The notes: generated by a model from the sequence alone, not told the origin. 64,000 nt of DNA from Chitinophagaceae bacterium (GCA_016721385.1 JADKIE010000002.1:372001-436000), one strand, 5' to 3'. Shown: positions 38,551 to 49,790, numbered from the stretch's first letter. Translations and numbers: made by a program.

Positions 38551-39750
38551 ATGGACGCAAATTTTAACCCCGACAAACAACATACAATTGCCAATCCTGT
38601 AAGTATTTCGGGAACCGGTTTACATACCGGCGTAAATGTAGATATGACTCTAAAGCCTGCAAATCCCGGTTTTGGCTTTCAGTTTCAACGTATAGATTTG
38701 CCCGGAATGCCCATTATTAAAGGTGATTGCGATTTAGTTACCGATACAAGCCGTGGCACTACTTTAGAGCAGGGCGATGCAAAAGTTAGTACTGTTGAAC
38801 ATATTTTGGCAGCATTAGTTGGTATGGGTGTAGATAATTGCCTTATTGAATTAAATGGCCCCGAAATACCTATTATTGATGGCAGCAGTGAGCCTTTTGT
38901 TGAAATTATTGAAGAAGTTGGTGTTGTTGAACAAGATGCAGCCAAAGCCTGGTACACCATTGATACCAATATATCTTTTTACGATGAGGAAAAAAGGGTT
39001 GAGATGACGGCATTGCCAGCCACCAACTACCATATAACCACACTCATTGATTTTAACAGCCCGGTTTTAGGCACACAACATGCCAGCCTGAAAACTATGG
39101 CAGATTTTAAAAAAGAAATAGCACCATGCCGTACTTTTTGCTTTTTACATGAATTAGAAATGTTGCTGGATAATAATTTGGTAAAAGGTGGCGATATTAA
39201 TAATGCTATTGTTGTAGTAGATAAACCTGTTACCGATGAAGAAATGAGCCGCCTTGCAAAAGCAAAAAAAAATAAACACACTAAAGGTATTCCTATTTAT
39301 TGCCCTAATCAAAAACCTGTTTACACATTAGAGCAAATAGAAAAAACATTGCCACATCGGTATCCGTTTTTATTTGTAGATAAAATAATTGAACTTACCG
39401 ATACACAAATTGTTGGCATAAAAAATGTAACCTTTAACGAGCATTTCTTTTTAGGTCATTTTCCGGGTAATCCTGTAATGCCCGGAGTGTTGCAAATTGA
39501 AGCATTGGCGCAAACAGGCGGCATACTGTGTATTAATGCAATGCCCGAAGGCCAGTACGATACTTATTTTTTGAAAATTGAAAACTGTAAATTCAAACAA
39601 AAAGTGGTACCCGGCGATACCATGATTTTAAAAATGGAATTAATAGAACCCATACGTAGAGGAATTTGTGTTATGAAAGGCAGCGTTTATGTAGGGAATA
39701 AGCTCTGTACAGAGGCAGATTTAACAGCACAGTTGGTAAAGAGAAATTAG
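38551..39750 (+). CDS. lpxC/fabZ: bifunctional LpxC-FabZ with internal deletion in LpxC
   Basis: Fusion, typical of Bacteroidota, of UDP-3-O-acyl-GlcNAc deacetylase with (3R)-hydroxyacyl-ACP dehydratase. LpxC start: ANPVSISGTGLHTGVNV, TVEHILAALVGMGVDN (Zn ligand His and base Glu). After AIVVVDKPVTDEEMSRLAK the frame goes directly to KKNKHTKGIPIYCPNQKPV and FabZ (LPHRYPFLFVDKIIEL, HFPGNPVMPGVLQIEALAQT). The segment with the HKxxD zinc ligands and the active-site His of LpxC is absent. Length 399 against about 460-465. The deletion is in frame, at a GCAAAAGCAAAA tandem (near 39255), compatible with slippage. FabZ looks intact; LpxC activity is doubtful as read. Confidence 0.88.
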   Translation: MDANFNPDKQHTIANPVSISGTGLHTGVNVDMTLKPANPGFGFQFQRIDLPGMPIIKGDCDLVTDTSRGTTLEQGDAKVSTVEHILAALVGMGVDNCLIELNGPEIPIIDGSSEPFVEIIEEVGVVEQDAAKAWYTIDTNISFYDEEKRVEMTALPATNYHITTLIDFNSPVLGTQHASLKTMADFKKEIAPCRTFCFLHELEMLLDNNLVKGGDINNAIVVVDKPVTDEEMSRLAKAKKNKHTKGIPIYCPNQKPVYTLEQIEKTLPHRYPFLFVDKIIELTDTQIVGIKNVTFNEHFFLGHFPGNPVMPGVLQIEALAQTGGILCINAMPEGQYDTYFLKIENCKFKQKVVPGDTMILKMELIEPIRRGICVMKGSVYVGNKLCTEADLTAQLVKRN

Positions 39751-39793
39751 ATAATGTGATGATTAGATAATTAATAAAGCATGGTTAATAAAA

Positions 39794-40150
39794 ATGAGAA
39801 TTGGGTTCATAAATTCAAACCCTATTTTAAAATTAACTTTTGAATTTTCTTTAATGATTATAGAATATTGTAGCTTATTAGAAACAGAAAGAAAATTTGT
39901 AATTGCTAATCAACTATTAAAATCGGGTACTTCTATTGGTGCAAATGCTATGGAAGCGCAAAATACAGAAAGCAAAGCCGATTTTATACATAAGTTTAAA
40001 ATTGAGCTAAGAAAGGAAGAAACTCAATACTGGCTTTTACTTTGTAAGTTTGCTCCGCAATTACCTGATTGCGATGAACTTCTAACCAAGCTAGAAGAAA
40101 TTCAAAAAATAATTTCTTCCATTATAAGTAGTTCAAAAGATAAAAATTAA
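39794..40150 (+). CDS. four-helix-bundle (S23 intervening-sequence type) protein
   Basis: 118 residues, all-helical, with the S23/four-helix-bundle family pattern: FEFSLMIIEYCSLLETERKF, VIANQLLKSGTSIGANAMEA, SKADFIHKFKIELRKEETQY and LLTKLEEIQKIIS. The family is found in 23S rRNA intervening sequences and is scattered between genes in Bacteroidota; its role is unknown. It interrupts the lipid A cluster between lpxC/fabZ and lpxA and is bracketed by short AT-rich TTAGATAAT/AATTATC-type repeats, so it may be a mobile passenger. Intact. Confidence 0.85.
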   Translation: MRIGFINSNPILKLTFEFSLMIIEYCSLLETERKFVIANQLLKSGTSIGANAMEAQNTESKADFIHKFKIELRKEETQYWLLLCKFAPQLPDCDELLTKLEEIQKIISSIISSSKDKN

Positions 40151-40202
40151 ACAATAACTTGTACATTATTAAATTATCGAATTAGCTAATTATCAAATTT
40201 AA

Positions 40203-41000
40203 ATGATTCATCCACACACATACATTCATCCAAATGCCAAATTGGCTACCAATGTAAAAATTGATCCGTTTAGTGTAATTCATCCAAATGTAGAAATTGG
40301 CGATGGTACCTGGATTGGTAGCAATGTAACCATTATGGAAGGTGCCAGAGTTGGAAAAAACTGTCGCATTTTTCCCGGAGCTGTTATTGCAGCAATACCA
40401 CAAGATTTAAAGTACGAAGGCGAACAAACCACTGTAGAAATTGGTGACAATACCACCATAAGAGAGTTTGTAACCATTAACAGAGGTAGTAAAGACAGAT
40501 GGACTACCAAAGTAGGCAACAACTGTTTAATAATGGCCTATAGCCACGTAGCACATGATTGTATTATTGGCAACAATTGCATCATGAGCAATAATACACA
40601 AATGGCAGGCCATGTAACCATGGGAGATAATGCCATACTAGCCGGTATGTGTGCTGTGCATCAGTTTGTACAAATTGGGCAGCATGCTTTTGTAGCTGGC
40701 GGATCGTTGGTAAGTAAAGATGTACCGCCGTTTATTAAAGCCGGCCGTACTCCATTAAGTTATGCCGGTGTAAACTCGGTAGGTTTAAAACGCCGTGGAT
40801 TTTCATTAGATAGAATAAATGCCATTTTAGATATATACCGTATTATTTACAATAAAGGCATGAACACATCGCAAGCCTTAAATTATATCGAAGAAGAATT
40901 ACCGGCAACAGATGAAAGAGATGAAATTGTAACGTTTATACGTGATAGCGGCCGTGGAATTATTAAACGCTTTACCAAAGGAAGTATGGATGACGAGTAA
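40203..41000 (+). CDS. lpxA: UDP-N-acetylglucosamine acyltransferase
   Basis: First step of lipid A synthesis. 265 residues of left-handed beta-helix hexapeptide repeats (HPNAKLATNVKIDPFSVIHP, VEIGDGTWIGSNVTI), the catalytic His in MAYSHVAHDCIIGNNC, and the LpxA C-terminal helical domain (RRGFSLDRINAILDIYRIIY). Intact and full length, unlike the neighbouring lpxD and lpxC. Start ATG MIHPHTYIHP. Separated from fabZ by the four-helix-bundle gene. Confidence 0.95.
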   Translation: MIHPHTYIHPNAKLATNVKIDPFSVIHPNVEIGDGTWIGSNVTIMEGARVGKNCRIFPGAVIAAIPQDLKYEGEQTTVEIGDNTTIREFVTINRGSKDRWTTKVGNNCLIMAYSHVAHDCIIGNNCIMSNNTQMAGHVTMGDNAILAGMCAVHQFVQIGQHAFVAGGSLVSKDVPPFIKAGRTPLSYAGVNSVGLKRRGFSLDRINAILDIYRIIYNKGMNTSQALNYIEEELPATDERDEIVTFIRDSGRGIIKRFTKGSMDDE

Positions 41001-41050
41001 AATTTTATTTGTGTTACTTTGTGCCGTAGCGTCTTTGTGGTTTACAAAAT

Positions 41051-41662
41051 ATGGATATCAACTTAAAAAATATAGGCAAACGTTTTAATCGGGAATGGAT
41101 TTTTCGTCATATTAATTATGAATTTACTGCTGGCAAGAAGTATGCCCTTACAGGCTCCAATGGTTCCGGAAAATCTACATTATTACAGGTTATTGCAGGA
41201 TCACTTACACATAATGAAGGCAGTATAGAATTAAAGATTAATCTGCAAACAGTCAACACCGAACAGCTTTTCTGCCACCTATCCATTGCTGCGCCTTATT
41301 TGGAGTTGATAGAAGAAATGACTGCATTAGAAATGTTGCATTTTCATTCCACATTTAAGCAACTTATTTTGCCCTTTGCCGAAATATTACAAATTGTAGG
41401 TTTAGAGAAAGCTGCCAACAAACAAATACGTTATTACAGCAGCGGCATGAAACAACGCCTTAAACTGGCACAGGCTTTTTTTAGCAATACACCTGTTTTA
41501 TTATTAGATGAGCCTACAACCAATTTAGATGCCGATGGCACAGCTTTATATCATCATCTTATAAATAAGTATACCACAAACAAATTGGTAATCATTAGCA
41601 GTAACGATAAGCATGAATATGATTTTTGTGAGGAGGTATTGGAAGTAGGTAAGTATAAGTAA
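41051..41662 (+). CDS. ABC transporter ATP-binding protein
   Basis: 203 residues: Walker A GSNGSGKST, Q-loop region, signature YSSGMKQRLKLAQAFF, Walker B VLLLDEPTTNLD and the H-loop replaced by a short ISSNDKHEYDF end. It carries no membrane segment and no permease gene is adjacent, so the partner is unknown. The signature is degenerate (YSSGMKQRL for LSGGQ), as in several Bacteroidota single-domain transporters. Its stop is 2 nt from that of the convergent ald. Confidence 0.88.
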   Translation: MDINLKNIGKRFNREWIFRHINYEFTAGKKYALTGSNGSGKSTLLQVIAGSLTHNEGSIELKINLQTVNTEQLFCHLSIAAPYLELIEEMTALEMLHFHSTFKQLILPFAEILQIVGLEKAANKQIRYYSSGMKQRLKLAQAFFSNTPVLLLDEPTTNLDADGTALYHHLINKYTTNKLVIISSNDKHEYDFCEEVLEVGKYK

Positions 41663-41664
41663 CC

Positions 41665-42879
41665 TTACCTCCTACTAGCAATCAACAAATTTAAATCTGT
41701 AAATTTCAAATCAAAGCGTTCGCTCAAATAAAAATTAGTAAGGCTTCCTTTAAATAAATAAATACCACTACGTATATTTATTTTATGCCAAATGGTTTTA
41801 TCAATTCCACCATCAAGGCCTGTTTCCAGCATAAGCGGCATAAGTACATTGCTTATAGCCTGACTTGCTGTACGGGCAAAGCCACTGGGTATATTGGGCA
41901 CACAATAATGTATTACATCATACTTGGTAAATACCGGTTTTTCGTGGCTGGTAACTTCGCTTGTTTCAAAACAACCGCCATGGTCTATACTTACATCAAC
42001 AATTACGCTGCCCGGCCGCATTTCACTAACCATTTCTTCGCTGGCAACAATTGGTGTACGGCCTCCGTCGCCACTTAATGCACCAACGGCCACATCACAT
42101 GATTTTAATTGCTTAGCTAAAATTTTGGGCTCTATAACGCTTGTCCATAAACGTCCGCCAATATTATTTTGCAAACGTTTTAACCTGTAAATATCGTTAT
42201 CAAATATTTTAACACTTGCGCCCATGGCTAATGCCGTTCTAGCTGCATATTCGCCTACAATTCCGGCGCCAATAATAATAACCTTTGTAGGAGGAATACC
42301 GCTTATCCCACCAACTAAAACACCTTTCCCGTTATTGGCATTACTTAAATATTGCCCGGCAATAAGCATTACTGCGCTACCGGCTATTTCGCTCATGCTT
42401 CGTACAATTGGGTTATGGCCTGTATCGTCTTTTAGGTTTTCAAAACTTAATGCAGTAATTTTTTTTGCCATCATCTTTTGCAAAATCTCTCTTTTCATTA
42501 CTGCCAAATGTATGGGCGAAATAATATATTGATTTGGTTTAAGCAACTCACATTCCTCTTCACTAACAGGTGCACTTTTTACCAAAATATCGCATTCAAA
42601 AACTTCCTTTCTGTCGTACGCAATTTTTGCACCTGCTTCGCTATAGTTGTTATCAGTATAGCTGGCGCCAATACCAGCTTTTGTTTCAATTACAACTCTG
42701 TGGCCATTGGCTGTCAATACTGCCACCGCTTCGGGTGTTAAGGCTATTCTATTTTCATTAAAAGATGTTTCTTTAGGTATGCCTATAAAAAGTTCAGCGC
42801 CTTTTGGCTTAACATCAAGGGTTTCTTCCAGTGTTTCGTAAGTAAAGGAAGGAGATACAAATGGCTTTTGTGACGACAT
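41665..42879 (-). CDS. ald: alanine dehydrogenase
   Basis: NAD-dependent interconversion of L-alanine and pyruvate plus ammonia. 404 residues: N-terminal substrate domain (FIGIPKETSFNENRIALTPE, YIISPIHLAVM), the NAD-binding Rossmann motif VIIIGAGIVGEYAART, and the family motif VIVDVSIDHGGCFETSEV with the catalytic Asp region; PNIPSGFARTASQAIS follows. Slightly longer at both ends than the bacterial norm, as in Bacteroidota orthologues. Intact. It precedes a convergent ABC gene and follows tsaE on the same strand. Confidence 0.92.
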   Translation of the reverse strand: MSSQKPFVSPSFTYETLEETLDVKPKGAELFIGIPKETSFNENRIALTPEAVAVLTANGHRVVIETKAGIGASYTDNNYSEAGAKIAYDRKEVFECDILVKSAPVSEEECELLKPNQYIISPIHLAVMKREILQKMMAKKITALSFENLKDDTGHNPIVRSMSEIAGSAVMLIAGQYLSNANNGKGVLVGGISGIPPTKVIIIGAGIVGEYAARTALAMGASVKIFDNDIYRLKRLQNNIGGRLWTSVIEPKILAKQLKSCDVAVGALSGDGGRTPIVASEEMVSEMRPGSVIVDVSIDHGGCFETSEVTSHEKPVFTKYDVIHYCVPNIPSGFARTASQAISNVLMPLMLETGLDGGIDKTIWHKINIRSGIYLFKGSLTNFYLSERFDLKFTDLNLLIASRR

Positions 42880-42919
42880 GTTGTAAATTAATAATTAAAA
42901 ATTAATAATTAGTAACTTT

Positions 42920-43328
42920 TTAGAAGCTAATCTGCCTCAAGCCAGCATCAACTAACTCAATTTTTATGTGTATGGTATCTTCAGGAAAAATGGTTGGCAC
43001 TCCTTCCGGCCATTCTACCAAGGCAAATATTTCCACTGTATAAGCAATCTTCTACGCCTGCAGCAATAGCTTCTTCTTCATCTTTTAAGCGGTATAAATC
43101 TATATGATAAACTATAGTTCCTGTTTGTGTTTGATATTGATTAATAATAGAAAAAGTAGGGCTGCTCACTACATCCTGTACTTCAAAAGCCAAACAAAAA
43201 GCATGTGTAAATGTGGTTTTGCCTGCACCCATATCACCATGTAAAGCAATTACTTTTTTATTGCCCATTGCTGTTATCACTTTTTCAGCAACTACATTTA
43301 TTTCTTGCAAAGAAAAAATTACCTCCAT
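42920..43328 (-). CDS. tsaE: TsaE, tRNA threonylcarbamoyladenosine ATPase (frameshifted)
   Basis: ATPase of t6A tRNA modification. ATG 43328: Walker A LHGDMGAGKTTFTHAF, SSPTFSIINQYQT and YHIDLYRLKDEEEA. The frame breaks near 43005-43020; the shifted frame carries VEWPEGVPTIFPEDTI and ends LRQISF at 42920. Total about 136 residues, family-normal. The tsaE-ald order is common in this phylum. Confidence 0.88.
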
Positions 43329-43513
43329 GTTGCAAAGATATTTTGCCTAATTGGTAAAGAAGGCATTTTTTTTAAAAGTAGCTTTGTGGACTAATAAAGT
43401 GAACCGGCCAGCAAAGCTGGCTAAACTAATGTCACTAATTTTTAAGTTTACTTAAGGCAACCATTTTTCTTAATTCCTTAACTCGTAAAAATTAGTGTAA
43501 TAATAAAAATAGA

Positions 43514-45630
43514 ATGAGTAATATAACCGATTGGAAAGTAGAAGGAATGACCTGCAGTAATTGTGCACTCACTGTATCTAAGTATTTGCAAAAAGAAGGG
43601 TTGGAAAATGTAAAAGTAAATCCTATTGATGGTGATGTAAGTTTTGTGAATAATAAAGACATTGATGAACAAAAAATTAAAAATGGTATAAGCAGTTTAG
43701 GCTATCAGGTGGTAACAGCCAACGATCAACCAATTGTTAATCGCAAAATACTCAGCAATAATAAAGCTCGTTTTTTATTTTGCTTACCATTTACCGCTGT
43801 TTTAATGCTCCACATGTTTGATAAATGGTGGCATATTCACTGGCTCATGAATCCGTATTTACAACTGGCATTATGCTTACCTGTTTTTATTTTGGGTATG
43901 TGGTATTTTGGCAAAAGCGCCATTAAAAGTATTGCCAATGGTATGCCCAACATGAATGTATTGGTTGCTTTAGGAGCCTTGTCGGCCTTTGTGTACAGTA
44001 TGTATGGTGTGTTTGTTTTAAATAATCACGACTATATGTTTTTTGAAACAGCCGCATCAATTATTACTTTGGTGTTTTTAGGTAATTATTTAGAAGATGC
44101 CTCTATACAATCTACTCAAAAAGCTGTAAACGCATTAGCCAAATCGCAAAAAGTAATGGCCAATATGATTGCTTTTGATGATAAACATCAGGAGCAAATT
44201 TTTCCGTTAGAAAACACTCAATTAAAAGTTGGTGATTTAATTCTTATAAAAAATGGTGAGCAAGTACCAATAGATTGTAAAATTTTATGGGGAGAGTGCA
44301 GCGTTAGCGAGGCTATTATTTCAGGCGAAAGTGTACCCATTTTTAAACAAAAAAAAGATACACTTATTGGTGGTAGTTTTTAGAAACGGGCACTGTTAAA
44401 GCGCAAGTAACCGCCACAGGAAATGATACTGTTTTAGCAGGTATTTTAAACATGGTAAAACAGGCACAGGGCGAAAAACCACCTATGCAAAAACTGGCCG
44501 ATAAAATAAGTGCCATATTTGTACCTGTGGTAATAGGTATTGCTATTTTTACTTTTTTAATAAACCATTTTGCATTTGATGTTAATTTAAACAACTCGGT
44601 AATGAGGGCAATAGCTGTACTAGTTATTAGTTGCCCTTGTGCCATGGGATTAGCCACGCCGGCAGCAATTGCTGTAGGTTTGGGTCGTGGGGCTAAAAAC
44701 GGCATTCTGTATAAAAATGCCAGTGCATTGGAAACATTTAAAGACATTAAACAAGTTGTTTTTGACAAAACAGGCACACTTACCACAGGGCATTTTACGG
44801 TCTCTGATTTTGAGCAGAGTATTGGCGAAGTAGAATTTAAAAGAATAGCTTATTCACTTGAAAAATTTTCTAACCACCCTATTGCTACGGCAATAGTAAC
44901 TCAATGGAAAACAAACGATATAATTCATTGGAAGAAAATTGAAGAAATAAAAGGGTTGGGTATTAACGCAGAGGATAAAGAAGGCAATATTTATAAAGCA
45001 GGTTCCTTTAAAATATTAGGCAACACTATTGCAAACAATAATCACAATATTTTTATAACAAAAAATGATACCTTATTAGGCTGGATAGATGTTGCGGATG
45101 AAATAAGACAAGAGGCAAAAACGGTAATGAGTTGGCTTAAAGCAAAAGGAATTAAAACAATTTTATTAAGTGGTGACAGAACAGAAAAATGTGCTGCTGT
45201 ATCTAACGAATTAAACATAGATGAATTTATTGCCGAGCAAACCCCGGAGCAAAAATTGTTAACTATTTCAGAATTATCTGCCCAAACACCTACAGCTATG
45301 ATTGGTGATGGTATTAATGATGCACCTGCTTTGGCAAAAGCTACGTTAGGTATATCATTAAGTGGCGCTACGCAAATTGCCATGCAAAGCGCCGATGTTA
45401 TTTTATTGCATCATGGTTTAAAAAATTTGCCACAAGCATTAGGCCTTGGCAAGCATACCTACATTACCATTAAGCAAAATTTATTTTGGGCTTTTTTATA
45501 CAACATAATTGCCATTCCTGTTGCAGCGCTTGGCTTTCTTACGCCTACATTTGGCGCTTTAACCATGGCTATGAGTGATATTGTTTTAGCCATCAACTCT
45601 GTACGCTTGTTTGTAAAAAAGGTTTATTAA
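43514..45630 (+). CDS. copper-type P1B heavy-metal ATPase (frameshifted)
   Basis: Membrane pump that exports Cu(I)-like ions. N-terminal HMA domain with the ligand motif GMTCSNC (residues 11-17), then membrane helices, phosphatase loop SGES (SEAIISGESVPIF), intramembrane metal site SCPC (VISCPCAMGLATP), phosphorylation site DKTGT, the SNHPIATAI motif, and GDGINDAPALA. One slip at about 44380 (IGGSF then stop; the shifted frame reads LETGTVKAQVTATGNDT) joins the two halves. About 705 residues. The final helix reads MAMSDIVLAINSVRL, with Asp where many copper pumps have Ser. Metal specificity is inferred. Confidence 0.88.
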
Positions 45631-45635
45631 CTTCA

Positions 45636-47557
45636 TTGCAAACAAATTATTTGGCATCTATTCATTCCATATTAAAAGAGTATTGGGGCCTACACAACAT
45701 TTAGGCCGCTACAGGAAGATATTATTAACGCTGTATTACAAGGCAATGATGCATTGGCTTTGTTGCCTACAGGAGGCGGTAAATCAATTTGTTTTCAGGT
45801 ACCTGCTCTATCATTGGACGGAATTTGTTTAGTAATAAGTCCGTTAATTGCTTTAATAAAAGATCAGGTAGAAAACCTAAAAACTAAAGGTGTTAATGCG
45901 TTGGCCATTTACAGCGGCATGAGTTTTTTAGAAGTAAAAAAAACTTTACAAAATGCTGCCTACGGCAACTATAAATTTTTGTACGTATCTCCCGAAAGGT
46001 TAGAAACAAAATTATTTTTAGAGTATTTACCGGCAATGCATATTAATTTAATTGCGGTAGATGAAGCACATTGCATATCGCAATGGGGTTACGATTTCAG
46101 GCCTTCTTACTTAAATATAGCAAAGATTAGAGAGGAATTGCCCAATGTGCCTGTTTTAGCTTTAACCGCATCTGCTACAAAAAAGGTGCAGGATGATATT
46201 TGTGATAAATTATTATTTAAACCAACTGCTCTTCGTTTTCAGCAATCTTTTGCAAGGCCCAATTTATCGTATAGTGTTTTTAATGTTGCCTCTAAGCAAA
46301 CAAAACTTTTAAATATTTTAAAAAATGTACCAGGCAGTGGCATTGTGTATTGTAAAAGCCGCAAGCACACTAAAGAAATTGCCGATTTATTAAAACTTCA
46401 TTCCATTAATGCCGATTATTATCATGCCGGCCTGAGTAATGATGAACGTAATACTAAACAAGAAAATTGGATAAAAAATAAAACAAGAATTATTTGTTGT
46501 ACCAATGCTTTTGGTATGGGCATAGATAAACCCGATGTAAGGGTTGTAGTACATTACGATGTGCCTGATTGTTTGGAAAATTATTATCAGGAAGCAGGCC
46601 GATGTGGCAGAGACGGAAAAAGAGCGTATGCTGTTTTATTATATAATGATAAGGAATTAACCAATTTACAGCAACAGCCGGATATCAGGTTTCCGGGTGA
46701 GGAAGTTATTAAAAACACTTACGTTGCTTTAATGAATCATTTACAAGTACCATCGGGCATTGGCGAGGGGCAAAGTTTTGATTTTGATTTAGCAACTTTT
46801 TCTGCTGCATTTAAAATAGATATTCTTACCGCCACCTATTGTATAAAAATACTGGAGCAGGAAAATATAGTAAGCTATCCCGAAACTTTTTTTAAACCCT
46901 CAACCATTGTTTTTATTACCGATAAAAATTCGTTACAAGATTTTGAAAATACAAATTCAAAATATGAACCTGTAATTAAAGGCTTGCTCCGTTCGTACGA
47001 AGGTATTTTTGATTTTCCGTCTGTTGTTTACGAAATGCAATTAGCAAAATTTATTAAGATGGATGTAGCACTTTTAAAAACTTTATTAAAAGGGCTTCAT
47101 CAAAAAAGGAATAATAATTTATAATACTCAAAAAGATAAGCCGCAACTTTTTCTTTTACAAAACAGAATGTATAATGATAGCTTTAAATTAAACATTACC
47201 GATTATTTGCTGCGAAAACAAAATTTTACAACCCGTATTGATGCAATAATAAATTACCTGCATAATAATACAAATTGCAAAGCCCTTGAACTGGCAGCTT
47301 ACTTTAATGATTTTTCTACAACGGCTTGCGGCATTTGCGATAATTGCATAAATAAAAAACTTATACCATTATCCGCAACTTTATTTACCGAAATTTCGGA
47401 TGCAATTTTTGCCTTGAAAAGCATGGAAAATATAACATTAAATTATTTACATGCTAAATTATTTGCATATAACAAAAACCATTTAACCGAAGTACTTAAC
47501 TATTTACAAAAAGAAGAAAAAGTAAAAATTGATAGAGCAGGTAATATTATATTTTAA
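45636..47557 (+). CDS. recQ: ATP-dependent DNA helicase RecQ (two frameshifts)
   Basis: 3'-5' helicase of recombination and repair. TTG 45636 start with TNYLASIHSILKEYWG; removing one C near 45688 gives YTTFRPLQEDIINAVL. Walker A LLPTGGGKSICFQ; DEAH box VDEAHCISQWG; RecA2 motif EAGRCGRDGKRAYAV. A second slip around 47105-47125 joins the RQC zinc region with NCKALELAAYF and CGICDNC ligands, and a winged helix. No HRDC domain is apparent. Total about 640 residues. It starts 5 nt after the P-type ATPase stop, so the two may be co-transcribed. Confidence 0.9.
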
Positions 47558-47605
47558 TTTAATGTTTAAACGTTAATTATTTTGCTCATTAGCAAAAATA
47601 AAAAA

Positions 47606-47630
47606 GGGACCAAGATAGAAATCTAGTCCC
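47606..47630 (-). terminator. terminator of the LTA-synthase-like gene
   Basis: GGGAC/GTCCC stem extended by AGAT/ATCT with a small bulge. On the minus strand it is followed by CTTTTTTATTTTTG, a classic T tail, about 180 nt past the stop. It also lies 48 nt after the recQ stop. Confidence 0.6.
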
Positions 47631-47810
47631 GCTTTAAAATCCAATATCCTATGAAAAACCGAAACGAAGATAATGTGGAAAATACTATTACACAACATTT
47701 TTTTTCATTTTTTAGCATTTTTTTTGAAAAAAAATAAAAAATATCAATGTATTTTTTACACAATGTAATGTATTAAAGTACTGATTAATATCATTTTATC
47801 CTGCTAATTC

Positions 47811-49729
47811 TTACTTTTTGTATTTTTTGCCTTTATATAAAAAAGAGGCTCCCTGATACCATGCAATTGCCTCATTTACCAAACTATCCTGTAAAGCAAT
47901 AGGCTGGCTGTTACCGGTTGCATAATCAACACTGTACATTGTTACTTTTTGCCTTGGCGATAATACAACCAATTTATTGTTGCGGATATAGCCCATATCC
48001 TGATAAGTGCTAATAAATATTCGATCATTTGTACTATCTCTTTTATAAACATCGGAGCCTAAAAAGCGGCTTGTATAGGTTTGGTTTAAAAAACCCAATA
48101 ATGTAGGCGCTAAATCTATTTGACTTACCAGTCTTTTTTCTGCTACAGGTTTTATTAACTGTGGCGCATATACGATGCAGGGAATATGATAACGATTAAT
48201 GGGCAAACCTGTTTTTCCGGCACTTTTGCTGCAATGGTCTGCAACAATTACAAACAAGGTGTTATTAAACCAAGATTTTGTTTGCGCTTTTTTTATAAAA
48301 TCATTGATAGCATAATCGGTGTATTTAACTCCCCCATTTACTACCTGTGCCGATGAAGGAATATCTATCCTGCCATCAGGATACGTATATGGCCTGTGGT
48401 TACTAACCGTCATTATATGATTAAAAAATAATTTACCGCTATTAAAACTGTTATCGCATTGTTGTAGTGTGTAATTGAACGCAGCTTCGTCATCTACGCC
48501 CCAGGCAGTTACATGGTTAACCAGACTATCGGGTATATCCCTTTTATCTAATACCGTGTAACCATTGCCACCAAAGTATTTGCCCATGTTATCAAAAAAG
48601 GCATTGCCTCCGTAAATATATCGTACATCATAACCCACTGGCTGTAACACATTGCCCATTGTAAACATATCGCCATTATCTTTTCGCCTAACAATAGATT
48701 GGCCCGGCGTAGGTGGAATGGCTAATGATAATGCTTCTAACCCTCTTACCGTTCTTGTACCCGATGCATAAAAATTTTCGAAAAATAAACTGTGTGGTAT
48801 TAATGAATCCAAATAGGGTGTAACGTTATCTTTATTACCAAAATACCTTAAATAATCTCCGCTAAGGCTTTCTACACTTATCAAAACTACATTCCATTTT
48901 TTTGATGAGCTATCGCATTTAATGGTTCTGTCTACACTTAATAAGTCGTTCGTTAAGATGCTATTTCGGGTTTGCACCATTTTACGAAGTATGGCAAAAT
49001 TTGCCGTATCGGTTTTAGTAGCATAAAATCGGTTATAATCTATTTCGTTATTCCAAAAGGCAGATCCAAACTCGTAAATACCATTACCTGCCAGTTCGTT
49101 TACATAATTATTTTTACTGATGTTTTTATACCAATTATTTACTAAAAAATAGCCGGCAATTGGCAGTATCAGAAAGCCCAAAAACACTATGGTTCTTTTT
49201 TTAAACCGTAAACTACTTTTTTGAGATGCTGTAAGTGATTTTTTAAACAATACTAAAATAAACACAACACCAATAATAACAGCCCCTGCAATAATAAAAA
49301 TGTTGTACGACTCAATTATGTTATTAATAACCTCTGTGGTATAAATTAAATAATCAACCGCTATAAAATTGTAGCGTACATTAAACTCATCCCAAAAACA
49401 ATTTCGCCACCTGCACTAAAAACAAGTATTAATGTAATAATTGTAAACAAAATGAATAAAGGAATACGGCTCCATTTTTTTTGATACCAGCTGTCCTTCA
49501 TAAGCCAGCAGTAAAATGCAACAGGCATGGCAAAAAAACTCCACACAACCAAATCGTAAAAAAGGCCAACTAAAAAAATTCCTGCAAAAGAAAGCGGATT
49601 AAGATCGAGATTACCCCAACTCTTAATCATTAATACCAATCGTATTATAAAACTTAATAAGCAAACTATTAAAGCCAAAACAGCTAACGGACCAAAGCGA
49701 TGTTCAACTATTTTTTTCCATTTCTTCAT
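47811..49729 (-). CDS. LTA-synthase-family membrane sulfatase (frameshifted)
   Basis: ATG 49729. N-terminal five-helix membrane domain in two frames (PLAVLALIVCLLSFIIRLVL, LSFAGIFLVGLFYDLVVWSF), joined by adding one base to the A5 at 49394-49398 (IVFWDEFNVRYNFIAVDY). The soluble alkaline-phosphatase-like domain has the metal site ISVESLSGDYL, the nucleophile Thr in ASGTRTVRGLEAL, HIMTVSNHRPY and a metal-binding ADHCSKSAGK. About 640 residues. In Gram-negative species such enzymes transfer phospho-head groups in the envelope; the substrate here is unknown. Confidence 0.85.
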
Positions 49730-49741
49730 TATACAAAAATA

Positions 49742-49771
49742 CAAAGTGCCGGTGGGTAAACCGGCACTTTG
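49742..49771 (-). terminator. terminator of the HerA-like gene
   Basis: Perfect 12-bp stem CAAAGTGCCGGT/ACCGGCACTTTG with a 6-nt loop, followed on the minus strand by TATTTTTGTA. It lies 20 nt past the HerA-like stop and just before the start of the next minus-strand gene. Confidence 0.75.
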
Positions 49772-49790
49772 CATAATCTTTATGTTTTCT

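Noticed and set aside
47651..47737. 28-residue ORF rich in Phe, like a leader peptide.
   Set aside because: No Phe-related gene follows on the plus strand, and the Phe codons come from T runs.
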